Shown piece after piece: positions 16,022 through 24,519 of a stretch of 64,000 nt of DNA. The position numbers and the translations under genes were made by a program. Below the pieces are notes generated by a model. That model searched no databases. It was not told where the DNA came from and worked only from the letters and a program-made list of their open reading frames with translations. Numbering within the stretch: position 1 is the stretch's first letter; each line of letters starts with the position of its first letter. Source of the stretch: Priestia megaterium (GTDB taxonomy: Bacteria; Bacillota; Bacilli; Bacillales; Bacillaceae_H); the NCBI RefSeq assembly GCF_023824195.1, contig NZ_CP085442.1, forward strand, positions 1,154,001 to 1,218,000, given 5' to 3'.

Positions 16022-17716
16022 ATGAGTGAGAAAGATCAAAACAGAACAACAGACGAAACAGCGGCTTCGCTAGAAACAGCGCCCGCTCCCAAAAAAGCGC
16101 CGGCTAAATGGGTTATCATTTTAGCAGCTTTAATTGTGATTATTGGAGGAGCAATTACATTTGCTACGGTATTTAAAAAATCTCCTAAGCAATTATACTT
16201 AATTTCTGAAGTAAATACGTATCAAAAAGCAGCTGATGAATTAGAAACGAAGTACAGTGAAACGATGGCTTATCAGGAAAAAGCGATGAAGCAGCCTTCT
16301 ACCACAAATGCTACTATCAAAGGCGGCTTTAACATGGATTCACTTTCGTATGATCCAAGCTTTAAAATGATTCAAGATCTTATCAGTAAAGCTGAAATTA
16401 AAATTAAAGCGGAACAAGATCCGAAAAAAAGTGAAGGATACGGTTCACTGGCTCTTAATATCGGCGGTTCAAAAGCACTTGATCTAGAAGGTTTTCAAAC
16501 GAAAGAAAGAATAGGCTTTAAAGCCCCGATTCTAGCAAATGAATATTTCTATTTAAACTTAGACGAATATGGACAGGTAGCGCGTAAGTTCGATCCTTCT
16601 TATTCAGGTCCTGAAACGCTTGATATTAACACAAGCAACGTGAGTTTAGAAGACTTAAAGTTAACGGCAAAAGAAAAGACCTACATTGCAAAAGAGTACG
16701 GAACGTTCATTTATGATGAGCTAGACAGCGATTATTTTACAAAAGAAAAAAATGTGGATTATAAAACAAATGGCAAAACGCTTCAGTTAACAAGCGTGAC
16801 GCTTAACATGTCTGATAAAGAAACAAAACAATTTATGGATAAGCTTATTGCGAAGGTAGCAAAAGATGACAAGCTTCATACCATCTATGCAAATCACGTA
16901 TCTAAGCTGTTTAAATCTTCGACAGCAACGAATCCAGAATTAAAAGATATGGCAGATCCAAAAGAATTGAAAAAATCAGTAAAAGAAAGTCTTCAAGACT
17001 TCCAAAAAGAAGCAAAAGATACGACTTACCCTGGCGGTGTTAAATCAACTGTGTACGTTCAAGATGATATTGTGGTAGCGCGCGATATGAACATGGGCGT
17101 AAAAAATGCTTCTAACGATAAAGGCAAACTTAACGTAGTGACTAAAAATATTCCGTATGAAGATAACAAAACGGCTAAGCAGTTTAAAGCAGTCTTAACC
17201 GATAGCACTACCGATGATGCGTTTACGTTTGATATGAAAAATAATGTAACAACGGAAAGTGAAAAACGAAAAGAAAACATGTCTATTCATTTGTTAACAA
17301 AAGATTCAAAAGATGAAGACACGAATATGACGTTTAAAATGAATTCAGTAATCAATGGTAAAACCGATGCGAAACAAACGGCTGACCGTACTTTCTCTTT
17401 AGACTTAGGTGATCAAGAAGATCTAGTAGTAAACGGGGAAGTAAAGCAGAATCAAGCAATAAGTGCTTCAAAAGGAAAAGCAGATTATTCGTTTGATATT
17501 CGTACAAAAATAGGACCAAAAGCAGATCCGGCAAACGTTACGTTAAAAATTGACTCTGCTTCTCAATTAAAAAAATCAGCATCTATTCCAGAGCTTGACG
17601 CATCTAATGCGACAAACGTAAAAGATGTAACGCCTGAAGATATGCTGTCGATTCAAGAAAATTTCGCTAAAAATGTTCAAGGTCTCATGATGAATATGGG
17701 AACCGCTGGTTACTAA
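16022..17716 (+). CDS. Membrane-anchored extracellular protein (DUF6583-like)
   Basis: This 564-residue protein has a short cytoplasmic Pro/Ala/Lys-rich N-terminus (1-30), one membrane helix (about 31-51, I-I-L-A-A-L-I-V-I-I-G-G-A) and a large Lys/Asp/Thr-rich outer domain with repeated beta-sheet-like segments. The segment K-S-P-K-Q-L-Y-L-I-S-E just after the helix matches what I know as the DUF6583 family, uncharacterised proteins of Bacillus. It is the first gene of a four-gene operon with two ABC-2 permeases and an ABC ATPase, so it may be an extracellular partner of that exporter. That link is inferred from gene order only. The ATG follows TAGGAGG. Confidence 0.75.
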   Translation: MSEKDQNRTTDETAASLETAPAPKKAPAKWVIILAALIVIIGGAITFATVFKKSPKQLYLISEVNTYQKAADELETKYSETMAYQEKAMKQPSTTNATIKGGFNMDSLSYDPSFKMIQDLISKAEIKIKAEQDPKKSEGYGSLALNIGGSKALDLEGFQTKERIGFKAPILANEYFYLNLDEYGQVARKFDPSYSGPETLDINTSNVSLEDLKLTAKEKTYIAKEYGTFIYDELDSDYFTKEKNVDYKTNGKTLQLTSVTLNMSDKETKQFMDKLIAKVAKDDKLHTIYANHVSKLFKSSTATNPELKDMADPKELKKSVKESLQDFQKEAKDTTYPGGVKSTVYVQDDIVVARDMNMGVKNASNDKGKLNVVTKNIPYEDNKTAKQFKAVLTDSTTDDAFTFDMKNNVTTESEKRKENMSIHLLTKDSKDEDTNMTFKMNSVINGKTDAKQTADRTFSLDLGDQEDLVVNGEVKQNQAISASKGKADYSFDIRTKIGPKADPANVTLKIDSASQLKKSASIPELDASNATNVKDVTPEDMLSIQENFAKNVQGLMMNMGTAGY

Positions 17717-17730
17717 AAGGTGCAAAGCAG

Positions 17731-18954
17731 ATGAAGATATATTTCTCTTTGACTCTTTTTACATGTAAAGCTCTATTGAAAAATATAAAATCTCTCATAC
17801 TGCTAATAATGATCCCTGCTCTGTTTTTACTTGGAGCAGGGATCATTATTAGTCAGACCATGCAAGGTGAGGAGAGAGTAAATCGGTTCCCCGTGGCAAT
17901 TGTGGATAAAGATGATACTGCACAAACGAAGTACGTCATCGAACAGCTGACTGAAGGTAAGCTCCGCAGAATCATGAAGCCTCTTTACACGAATGAACAG
18001 AAAGCTAAACAGCTGCTGCAGCAAAATAAAGTGGCAGCCATTGTGACGCTGCCAAAAGGTTTTAGTCACGATATTGCTCATGGAAAAAATCAGCCTTTAC
18101 ACGTCATTGGAAATAGCAATAAGCCGCTTCAGTCACAGCTGTTTCGCTACGTGATGGAAAGTGCAGCCGACTACACGTCAGCTGCTCAAAGTGGTATTAA
18201 TACGGTTGATACCTTTTTAGAAAAAGAAAATGTTTCCGATGAAAATAGACGCGCAGAGTTTAAGAAAAGCTTGGTGACGTTTGGGCTTCATGTGTTAGAT
18301 AGAGGAAGTTTATTTGATGAACAAATAGAAACGAGTTTCTTTCAGCAGGATATGAAGCAATATTATGTCCTGTCTTTTGCTGCTTTGCTGCTTATGATTT
18401 GGAGCTACAGCGGATGGCTGCTTGCTAGTGAAACGCAGACTTCTCCCGTGCTGGCTCGAATGAAAACAAGAGGTGTATCGTTTGTCCACATTTATTTAGC
18501 GCAGCTGACGGCTCTGTATGTTCTTTTGCTACCGGTATCTGTCGTTTTGTTTGGCAGCCTCCTTAAAGGATTGAAACTGCCTGTAACCGGTACGTACGGA
18601 GAGCTTTTTTTAGGGATAAGCGGAAGTTTGTTTGCTTTTTTATGTTTGTTTTTACTGCTTCGTGTTCTTTTTTTATCACAAAAAGCTTATCAAATAACCG
18701 GTTTGCTGTTTATTTTGCTGAGTGCGATTTTAAGTGGACATGTTGTGCCCGTCGTCTATTTACCAGACTGGGCGAGTGGTTTTCAGAAGTGGTCACTCAA
18801 CACCCGCGTCTTGGAGCTGTTATTTTATGAATTTGATGGATATAACACAAACGAAGCTTTTCTTTACCTTAAGCCTATTCTCATTACGGCAGCAGGAAGT
18901 TTTGTTCTTGCTGTTGGCTACGTGATGACTCCGCAAAGGCGGTGGAGAAAATGA
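17731..18954 (+). CDS. ABC-2 type exporter permease (first)
   Basis: This 407-residue permease has the ABC-2 (YhgE/NatB-like) layout: an N-terminal membrane helix (about 20-40), a large extracellular domain (about 45-210, V-A-I-V-D-K-D-D-T-A), then five or more membrane helices to the end. It would form the membrane channel with the following permease and the ATPase. It starts 14 bases after the previous stop, with AAAGGTG upstream of ATG, and its last codons overlap the next gene (ATGA). The DNA for the first membrane helix contains a perfect 19-bp inverted repeat. The substrate is unknown; drug, peptide or lipid export are possible. Confidence 0.85.
   Translation: MKIYFSLTLFTCKALLKNIKSLILLIMIPALFLLGAGIIISQTMQGEERVNRFPVAIVDKDDTAQTKYVIEQLTEGKLRRIMKPLYTNEQKAKQLLQQNKVAAIVTLPKGFSHDIAHGKNQPLHVIGNSNKPLQSQLFRYVMESAADYTSAAQSGINTVDTFLEKENVSDENRRAEFKKSLVTFGLHVLDRGSLFDEQIETSFFQQDMKQYYVLSFAALLLMIWSYSGWLLASETQTSPVLARMKTRGVSFVHIYLAQLTALYVLLLPVSVVLFGSLLKGLKLPVTGTYGELFLGISGSLFAFLCLFLLLRVLFLSQKAYQITGLLFILLSAILSGHVVPVVYLPDWASGFQKWSLNTRVLELLFYEFDGYNTNEAFLYLKPILITAAGSFVLAVGYVMTPQRRWRK
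17803..17852. repeat. Perfect 19-bp inverted repeat inside permease gene
   Basis: The arms CTAATAATGATCCCTGCTC (17803-17821) and its exact complement (17834-17852) flank a 12-base loop. It lies within codons about 25-41, in the first membrane helix. No T-run follows, so it is not a standard terminator; an mRNA hairpin this stable near the 5' end of a gene may affect translation or message stability. Confidence 0.85.
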
Positions 18955-20093
18955 TCAGTGAAAAAATAAAGCAGCTGCTGAAGCGCCCTATGCTTGTTAT
19001 CATGATTTTCTTTTTGCCTTTAATAGGAACGATTATTAGCAGCTCGTTTTTAGCAAAAGTAGAAAGTGATTCAAAAATACCCGTTGCTCTTGTCGATCAA
19101 GATCACAGCAAAATGTCTAAACAAGTGATCAATCGACTACAGAAAACAACAGAAATTCAGTTTCTTTCTCTGAACGAAGAACAAGCGAGAAAGCAGCTGG
19201 CAAAAAATAAAATTGACAGCATTTTTATGTTTCCTCACGGATTTCAACAAGAAGTAGAAGCGGGGAATTATCAAGGAGTAATTGATTTGCTCACGCTGCC
19301 TTCTTCTGTTGCCATAGAAGCGGTTCGAGAAGTCGTGGCGAGTGAAGTGACAAGGTTAACGACAAATGTTAAAGCGGCAAATGAAGTGCGTTTTTTATAT
19401 AAAGTCTATAACATTCATGCAGGACCGGATTTATGGAAAGAAGCGTATCGTTATACCGATAACCAGTGGAAGCCAAAGCCGCTGATGACAATTGATTACG
19501 AGGGGCAAGGAACGAAGCATACGAGGCAAGGGAGCGTTCAAATGACCGGATACGTGCCGCTATGGGGATTCTTTACGCTTTTACTTTGCTGCATCACATC
19601 AGATTGGATGATTAAAGAGCGGAGGCACCTTTTCAAACGAATGAAAACGATGCAAAAAGGACTTTACGGTTATATTCGAAGCGTCAGTGCCGCTTATGCT
19701 GTGTTATACGTGCTTCAAGCTCTCATAAGCTTTGTTCTATTTAAATGGCTGTATGGAGTAGAGTCTTACGGTGTGCTGCTGTATATGTGTATCTATGTGA
19801 TTGTGTGCGTTGCTTTTAGCACGTGGCTTGCAAGTGAAAGTCAGCGAGTTGGATCTTATTATATGATCAGCGTTGTCATGGTCACAGGACTCAGTATAAT
19901 AGGAGGGAGCTTTTTCCCGGTAGGAGAGCTTTCTGCAACGATTGAAAGAATAAGTCAGTGGCTTCCGCAGCATTTGCTTCTGTATCACCATGCACTGCCG
20001 CTTACGTTCATTTGGAAAGAGATAGCTGCTTCCATTGCATGTATAAGTTTGTGCGCGTTTAAAATAGTGTGGAATGTGAGGAGCATCAAATGA
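18951..20093 (+). CDS. ABC-2 type exporter permease (second)
   Basis: This permease of about 380 residues is the partner of the preceding one, with the same topology: one N-terminal helix, an extracellular domain with V-A-L-V-D-Q-D-H-S-K (the same position as V-A-I-V-D-K-D-D in its neighbour), then five C-terminal helices. A GTG at 18942 is possible, but the ATG at 18951 overlaps the previous stop as ATGA and has GGTGGAG just upstream, so I prefer it. The pair probably forms a heterodimeric channel. The next gene overlaps its stop by 4 bases. Confidence 0.85.
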   Translation: MISEKIKQLLKRPMLVIMIFFLPLIGTIISSSFLAKVESDSKIPVALVDQDHSKMSKQVINRLQKTTEIQFLSLNEEQARKQLAKNKIDSIFMFPHGFQQEVEAGNYQGVIDLLTLPSSVAIEAVREVVASEVTRLTTNVKAANEVRFLYKVYNIHAGPDLWKEAYRYTDNQWKPKPLMTIDYEGQGTKHTRQGSVQMTGYVPLWGFFTLLLCCITSDWMIKERRHLFKRMKTMQKGLYGYIRSVSAAYAVLYVLQALISFVLFKWLYGVESYGVLLYMCIYVIVCVAFSTWLASESQRVGSYYMISVVMVTGLSIIGGSFFPVGELSATIERISQWLPQHLLLYHHALPLTFIWKEIAASIACISLCAFKIVWNVRSIK

Positions 20094-20800
20094 TTGAAAT
20101 TAACAATGTTAGCAAAACATACGGAAAAAAACGGTCGTTAGCAAATGTTACGCTGACCGTAGAAAGTGGAGAAGTCATTGGTCTTTTAGGACCAAACGGC
20201 GCTGGTAAGTCGACGCTTCTGTCTATTTTGTCTACCATTACGGCTCCTTCAAGCGGTAATGTCACGATTGGAGGCTTATCGCTTAAGAAAAATCAAAAAG
20301 CGATTCGAGAAGTCATTGGCTACGTTCCACAGGACATAGCGCTGTGGGAAGAGCTTAGTGTAAAAGAAAACATGAAAATGTGGAGCAAAATGACTTCACG
20401 CTCTCTGTCGAATGAACAGCTTCAGTCTCTTTGCTCAGCTGTACAGCTCGAAGGAAGATGGAAGGAAAAAGTGAAAAATTTATCAGGAGGCATGAAGCGA
20501 AAGCTAAATATAGCCGTTTCACTTATTCATGAACCGTCAGTTTTGTTAATGGACGAGCCGACAGTCGGAATTGATTTGCAGTCCAAGCTTGAGATCATTC
20601 GTTATATTAAACAGCTGGCGGCAAAAGGAAAGACGATTATCTATATTACCCATGATTTGAATGAGATCTTAGACGTGTGTCATCGGTTTGCGGTCTTAAA
20701 GGAAGGAAAGCTGGAATTTGTCGGCACGATGGACCAAGCGAAGGAAAAGACTGGGGAAGATGCAGAAGAGAACGTTGTGTATAAGCTGCTGCATGATTAA
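20090..20800 (+). CDS. ABC transporter ATP-binding protein
   Basis: This 236-residue ATPase powers the two preceding permeases. Motifs are complete: Walker A G-P-N-G-A-G-K-S-T (about residues 37-45), Q-loop V-P-Q-D, signature L-S-G-G-M-K-R-K-L, Walker B V-L-L-M-D-E-P and the switch His in I-T-H-D. The ATG at 20090 overlaps the upstream stop (ATGA) and has GAGGAG before it; the frame from 20069 is not needed. It ends the operon and is followed by a terminator shared with the convergent transporter gene. Confidence 0.93.
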   Translation: MIEINNVSKTYGKKRSLANVTLTVESGEVIGLLGPNGAGKSTLLSILSTITAPSSGNVTIGGLSLKKNQKAIREVIGYVPQDIALWEELSVKENMKMWSKMTSRSLSNEQLQSLCSAVQLEGRWKEKVKNLSGGMKRKLNIAVSLIHEPSVLLMDEPTVGIDLQSKLEIIRYIKQLAAKGKTIIYITHDLNEILDVCHRFAVLKEGKLEFVGTMDQAKEKTGEDAEENVVYKLLHD

Positions 20801-20815
20801 GATAAAGTAATGATA

Positions 20816-20851
20816 AAAAAAGAGCCGCTTCATGAAGAAGCGGCTCTTTCT
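20816..20851. terminator. Bidirectional terminator
   Basis: Arms AAAGAGCCGCTTC and GAAGCGGCTCTTT surround ATGAA, with an A-run before and a short T-run after. It lies between the ABC operon and the CNNM gene. Confidence 0.85.
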
Positions 20852-20852
20852 A

Positions 20853-22208
20853 TTATGCTTGTGTAACTTCTTGTTCTGGTGAATGACTTTCAGGCTGCAC
20901 GCGTTCTTCTTCAGGAAGGGCACGTACTTCTACTTCTTTCATTTGGTGACCGTCCATTTCTTTTGCAATAAACTCGTATCCAAAAAGTTTGAACGATTCG
21001 CTTTCTTGAATATCGATATTTTGCATTAGCATCCAGCCACCAATTGTATCGATATCGTCGTTTTCAATTTCGATATGAAGTACTTCGTTGACTTCTTCAA
21101 GCAGTACTTTTGAGTTGAAGACAAAGTGCTGATCGCTGATTTTTTGAACAAGCGGCTTTTCATCTGTATCAAACTCATCTCGAATTTCTCCAACGATTTC
21201 TTCTAAAATATCTTCAACGGTAACGATACCAGCCGTACCGCCGTACTCGTCAATCAACACAGCCATATGCGTACGTTTCTTTTGCATCGAGCGCAATAGG
21301 TCTTGAATCGCTACGGTTTCAATTACTTGAATAATAGGATTCATATAAAGCTTCACGCTTTGCTTTTTTAGCGCATCGTTAATTACGACATCGTTTAGAA
21401 TCTCTTTGACGTTGACTAAGCCGATAATGTTATCTTTGTCTCCGTCAACGGTAACAGGGTAACGGGTGTAGCGATCTTCTACAGCAAGCTTTAAGAAATC
21501 TTCAATGCTGTCGTCTTCAGAAACAGCTGAAATTTCTGTTCTTGGTACCATGATTTCGCGAGCAACACGGTTATCGAATTCGAAAATGTTGTTCACGTAC
21601 TTATATTCAGACTGGTTAATTTCCCCACCTTTAAAACTTTCTGATAAAATAATGCGCAGCTCTTCTTCACTGTGCGCAAGTTCATGCTCTGAAGCTGGCT
21701 TTAATCCAAACATTCCAGTTAATAAACGGGCAGAACCATTTAGTAACCAAATGAAGGGGAACATAATTTTATAGAATAAAATTAACGGACGAGCAAACAA
21801 TAACGTAACTGTTTCAGCTTTTTGAATCGCAAATGTTTTTGGCGCTAATTCACCAACGACTACGTGAACAAACGTTACAAGCGCAAATGCGATAATGAAT
21901 GAAAGAATATGTGTTAAAGATGCAGCAACACCCAATTTTTCAAACAGGGGTTCTAAAATCTTCGCAACAGTCGGTTCTCCTAACCAACCGAGTCCTAAAG
22001 CAGTAATCGTAATACCAAGCTGACACGCAGATAAATACTCATCTAAGTGTGTCGTCACGGTTTTAACCGCATTCGCTCCTTTTTTTCCTTCAGCAACAAG
22101 TTGATCTACCCGTGAACTACGAAGCTTCACAATTGCAAACTCTGAAGCAACGAAAAAAGCAGTGAGTACAATTAAAATCGCAAAAATAATTAAGTTAATG
22201 GTTATCAA
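20853..22208 (-). CDS. CNNM/CorC (HlyC) family transporter
   Basis: This 451-residue membrane protein of the CNNM/CorC family is linked to Mg2+ efflux or magnesium resistance in Bacillus (MpfA/YhdP group). An N-terminal DUF21 domain with three or four membrane helices (about 1-190) is followed by a CBS-domain pair (about 210-335) and a C-terminal CorC/HlyC domain (about 355-430). The only usable start in frame is TTG at 22208, since a stop lies four codons upstream. The GGAGG ribosome binding site is about 40 bases away, with a near-perfect palindrome between, which is unusual. It lies 59 bases after a MerR-type gene and probably shares its transcript. Confidence 0.9.
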   Translation of the reverse strand: MITINLIIFAILIVLTAFFVASEFAIVKLRSSRVDQLVAEGKKGANAVKTVTTHLDEYLSACQLGITITALGLGWLGEPTVAKILEPLFEKLGVAASLTHILSFIIAFALVTFVHVVVGELAPKTFAIQKAETVTLLFARPLILFYKIMFPFIWLLNGSARLLTGMFGLKPASEHELAHSEEELRIILSESFKGGEINQSEYKYVNNIFEFDNRVAREIMVPRTEISAVSEDDSIEDFLKLAVEDRYTRYPVTVDGDKDNIIGLVNVKEILNDVVINDALKKQSVKLYMNPIIQVIETVAIQDLLRSMQKKRTHMAVLIDEYGGTAGIVTVEDILEEIVGEIRDEFDTDEKPLVQKISDQHFVFNSKVLLEEVNEVLHIEIENDDIDTIGGWMLMQNIDIQESESFKLFGYEFIAKEMDGHQMKEVEVRALPEEERVQPESHSPEQEVTQA

Positions 22209-22214
22209 TGAATA

Positions 22215-22244
22215 TACTTACTTTATAGTGCTATAAAGTAAGTA
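22215..22244 (-). promoter_or_regulatory. 14-bp-arm palindrome between SD and TTG start
   Basis: Arms TACTTACTTTATAG and CTATAAAGTAAGTA are separated by two bases. On the mRNA the hairpin sits between GGAGG (complement at 22249-22253) and the TTG start at 22208. Folding would shorten the distance to about 11-12 bases. It could instead be a protein-binding operator. Confidence 0.8.
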
Positions 22245-22267
22245 AACACCTCCTGTAAATAATAAAT

Positions 22268-22633
22268 TTACGACAGCAGCAGCAGTAAAGAGTGCAAAAG
22301 AGTGACGCTTTCTGGTGAAAGCCGATTCATCATTACTTTTCGATCTTCTTCATTAAGCTTCTCCATAAGCGGTGCAACTTCTTTTAAACTGTCGTTTAGT
22401 ACGTAAAATTTGGATGCTAATTCGTCTTTGGAGTGGCTATTCTCGGATTGCTCTATAGAAAATAGAGAAGAAATCTCTTCAAGAGAACGGCCTTCGCTTT
22501 TTAATTTTTCAATTAAGTAAAGACGTTTCAGCGCTTCATCGTTATAAAAGCGATAGTTAGAAGCAGAGCGTTCTGCTTTTAACAACCCAATGTTGGTATA
22601 ATAGTCAACCGTGCGTTTCGTTACATGTGCCAT
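22268..22633 (-). CDS. MerR family transcriptional regulator, N-terminus disrupted
   Basis: This is a MerR-type regulator. The in-frame ATG at 22633 yields 121 residues starting M-A-H-V-T-K-R-T-V-D-Y-Y, which lacks the first strand and part of the first helix of the DNA-binding domain. The codons just upstream in the same frame read Y-K-I-G-E-L-A-E, the missing part, but no start codon exists there. The well-placed ATG at 22671 (AAAGGAGG 9 bases upstream) is out of frame by one base, next to a run of four Gs. One extra G would restore a normal protein. The C-terminal part has a Leu-rich tail. It precedes the CNNM transporter gene and probably controls it. It is either a sequence error, a mutation or a phase-variable tract. 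Confidence 0.8.
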   Translation of the reverse strand: MAHVTKRTVDYYTNIGLLKAERSASNYRFYNDEALKRLYLIEKLKSEGRSLEEISSLFSIEQSENSHSKDELASKFYVLNDSLKEVAPLMEKLNEEDRKVMMNRLSPESVTLLHSLLLLLS

Positions 22634-22693
22634 CTCTGCAAGTTCGCCAATTTTGTATGTCGCAACCCCATCAGAATACCACCTCCTTTAACT

Positions 22694-22724
22694 ATGTTAA
22701 CCATCACGTGATGGTTTTTATCTA
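22694..22724 (-). promoter_or_regulatory. MerR-type promoter with palindromic operator
   Basis: On the minus strand TAGATA (22719-22724) and TAACAT (22694-22699) are separated by 19 bases, the long spacer typical of MerR-controlled promoters. The palindrome AACCATCACGTGATGGTT (22699-22716) fills that spacer. It directly precedes the MerR-CNNM unit, which suggests autoregulation. Confidence 0.55.
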
Positions 22725-22845
22725 CGTAACTATTTATCTTTTATCCTATCGTAATTAAGTATACGCGCGTAAGATCAAAAAGTTTCATTTTTTTATTAGC
22801 ATTCAGTATATCTCAAAATAAGGTAGTTTGACAAAGATTTTATAA

Positions 22846-22876
22846 AAAAACTCGCTTGTATTAAGCGAGTTTTTTA
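22846..22876 (-). terminator. Terminator overlapping the stop of a small gene
   Basis: Arms AAAAACTCGCTT and AAGCGAGTTTTT surround a short loop. On the minus strand the first arm includes the end of the small reading frame, and a T-run follows. Confidence 0.8.
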
Positions 22877-23060
22877 GTAGGATGACGTACGATAATGTGC
22901 ATGCGTTCATACACATATTGAATACGTTCAGTATATTCTATGAACTCAGCACTCATTGGAGATAGCTGATCAGCAATACGGTGCATAATAGCAGCTTCTT
23001 CTTTTAACGAATCTAAATTTTGAGTTTGTCAATTCTTGCTTTAAATGTTAACGAAATCAT
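22861..23060 (-). pseudogene. Small 66-codon gene with a one-base frameshift
   Basis: An ATG at 23060 has GAGGTGA 6 bases upstream and opens a frame M-I-S-L-T-F-K-A-R-I-D, which stops after 15 codons. From about 23027 the next frame continues as T-Q-N-L-D-S-L-K-E-E-A-A and ends R-H-P-T-K-K-L-A at 22861, with the stop inside a terminator. Adding a single base near 23027-23030 joins both into a 66-residue, helical, soluble protein. I do not recognise it. It may be a genuine pseudogene or a sequencing error, since the MerR gene about 350 bases away also looks one base short. Confidence 0.6.
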
Positions 23061-23207
23061 GTTATTCACCTCGTTGTTATGTTACTTGTTATGAGGCGCT
23101 ATGTCCGTGACTTTTATCACTCTAGTTAAAGGTGATAACGTAATTATTTGATGTTTGCCGGCATTTTGTGTAGGATGATTAGAAAAGGGTTTTTATGGGA
23201 GAATGAA

Positions 23208-23606
23208 ATGAATTTAAAACGAATGCACCACGTAGCCATTATAGGAAGTAATTATGAACGTTCAAAAGCTTTTTATGTAAATGTGTTAGGATGCAAGATT
23301 ATAGAAGAAACATATAGAAAAGAAAGAGATTCATATAAGCTAGATTTAGAAGTAGCTCCTGGCTATCAAATTGAGTTGTTCTCGTTTCCAAATCCGCCAC
23401 AACGTCCTTCAAGACCTGAAGCGTGCGGCTTACGCCATTTAGCTTTTGCGGTTGAAAGCGTAGAGGATTCCAAGCGTGAACTAGAGCAGCAAGGGATTGA
23501 TGTGGAACCTATTAGGGTAGATAAACTAACGGGAAAAAAATTCACATTTTTTGCTGATCCGGACGGGTTACCGCTAGAGCTTTATGAAGAGAAAGAGGGG
23601 GAATAA
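23208..23606 (+). CDS. gloA2: VOC family metalloprotein (YaeR/SMU1112c type)
   Basis: This 132-residue glyoxalase I-like metalloprotein is of the YaeR/SMU1112c group. The N-terminal strand M-H-H-V-A-I-I-G-S-N-Y carries the first metal ligand His, the middle has Y-Q-I-E-L-F-S-F-P-N-P-P-x-R-P, then G-L-R-H-L-A-F-A-V, and the C-terminus F-A-D-P-D-G-L-P-L-E-L-Y-E. These are the expected ligand positions (His, Glu, His, Glu). Whether it has true glyoxalase I activity is not established for the group. The ATG at 23208 has GGGAGA upstream; 20 codons further upstream in frame are not supported. It lies 5 bases before the next gene. Confidence 0.88.
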   Translation: MNLKRMHHVAIIGSNYERSKAFYVNVLGCKIIEETYRKERDSYKLDLEVAPGYQIELFSFPNPPQRPSRPEACGLRHLAFAVESVEDSKRELEQQGIDVEPIRVDKLTGKKFTFFADPDGLPLELYEEKEGE

Positions 23607-23611
23607 GGAGT

Positions 23612-24478
23612 ATGTGCAATTATTTATTTGTATACGGAACGCTTCTTGAAGGAGAAGGTAATCACGGATTGCTGCATCATGCGCGCCCTATTGCCAAGCA
23701 GGCAAAAACGAAAGGGAAATTATATGACACAAAGCAAGGCTATCCGATGCTTGATATCGACAGTGAACATATTGTGTACGGAGAAGTATATGAAGTGACC
23801 GATCAGCTTATGTGGAAGGCTCTTGATGAATTAGAAGGGTACATTCATGAAGGTCATAAAGACAATGAATATGATAAAGTTGTGCAAACGGTTGAAACGG
23901 ACCAAGGTGAATTTGAAGCCGTTGTGTATGTAGCAAGAGACCGTTCCCTGCTGCACGAATTTATCCCGGGCGGAAACTGGCGCGTGTGGAAAGAAGATTT
24001 ATTAGAAGGCATGCTGTATTTTGCTTACGGTTCATGTATGGATAACGATCGTTTTATTCAGCACGGCGTTGATCAGCATTTCCGGGACTGTCTCGGCAGA
24101 GCTGTTTTCAAAGGCTATACGCTTCGATATAACCACGTTATTCATGACGGAGGACGTGCAGACATGGTTGAAGAAGGCGGAGTCGTTGAAGGTAAACTGT
24201 ACCGCGTGCCGCCCGAAGCGATTACGTATTTGTATGGCAGAGAAGGGGTAGATAATAACGGCTATCGTCCTGCCATTATCTCTGTCGAGCATGAAGGTAA
24301 GATGGTGGATCATGTTCTTACTTTTTTTGTATTAAATAAAGAAAAAGAAGTCGCACCTCCGGATCATTATTCGACTGAAATTATTCGAGGAGCAACAGGT
24401 GTACTCAGCGAAGAATACGTTCAGAAGCTAATAGAGCAAGTCCATGCGCTAAAAAATAGTGATGTTGTAAATAACTAA
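23612..24478 (+). CDS. ykqA: Gamma-glutamylcyclotransferase, two-domain (YkqA-like)
   Basis: This 288-residue cytoplasmic protein is made of two gamma-glutamylcyclotransferase-fold (AIG2/GGCT) domains. The first starts L-F-V-Y-G-T-L-L-E-G-E-G-N-H (about residues 5-18) and has E-G-Y at about 80. The second starts Y-F-A-Y-G-S-C-M-D (about residues 135-143), with another substrate-binding loop. This arrangement matches YkqA of Bacillus subtilis. Such enzymes release 5-oxoproline from gamma-glutamyl compounds, but the substrate here is unknown. It starts 5 bases after the VOC gene with a purine-rich upstream region, so the two are probably co-transcribed, and it ends at a bidirectional terminator. 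Confidence 0.88.
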   Translation: MCNYLFVYGTLLEGEGNHGLLHHARPIAKQAKTKGKLYDTKQGYPMLDIDSEHIVYGEVYEVTDQLMWKALDELEGYIHEGHKDNEYDKVVQTVETDQGEFEAVVYVARDRSLLHEFIPGGNWRVWKEDLLEGMLYFAYGSCMDNDRFIQHGVDQHFRDCLGRAVFKGYTLRYNHVIHDGGRADMVEEGGVVEGKLYRVPPEAITYLYGREGVDNNGYRPAIISVEHEGKMVDHVLTFFVLNKEKEVAPPDHYSTEIIRGATGVLSEEYVQKLIEQVHALKNSDVVNN

Positions 24479-24481
24479 TAT

Positions 24482-24516
24482 AAAAGCCTATTTGGAGGTA
24501 TCCAAATAGGCTTTTT
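24482..24516. terminator. Bidirectional terminator
   Basis: Arms AAAAGCCTATTTGGA and TCCAAATAGGCTTTT around GGTA lie between convergent ykqA and aldose epimerase genes. Confidence 0.88.
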
Positions 24517-24519
24517 GCA

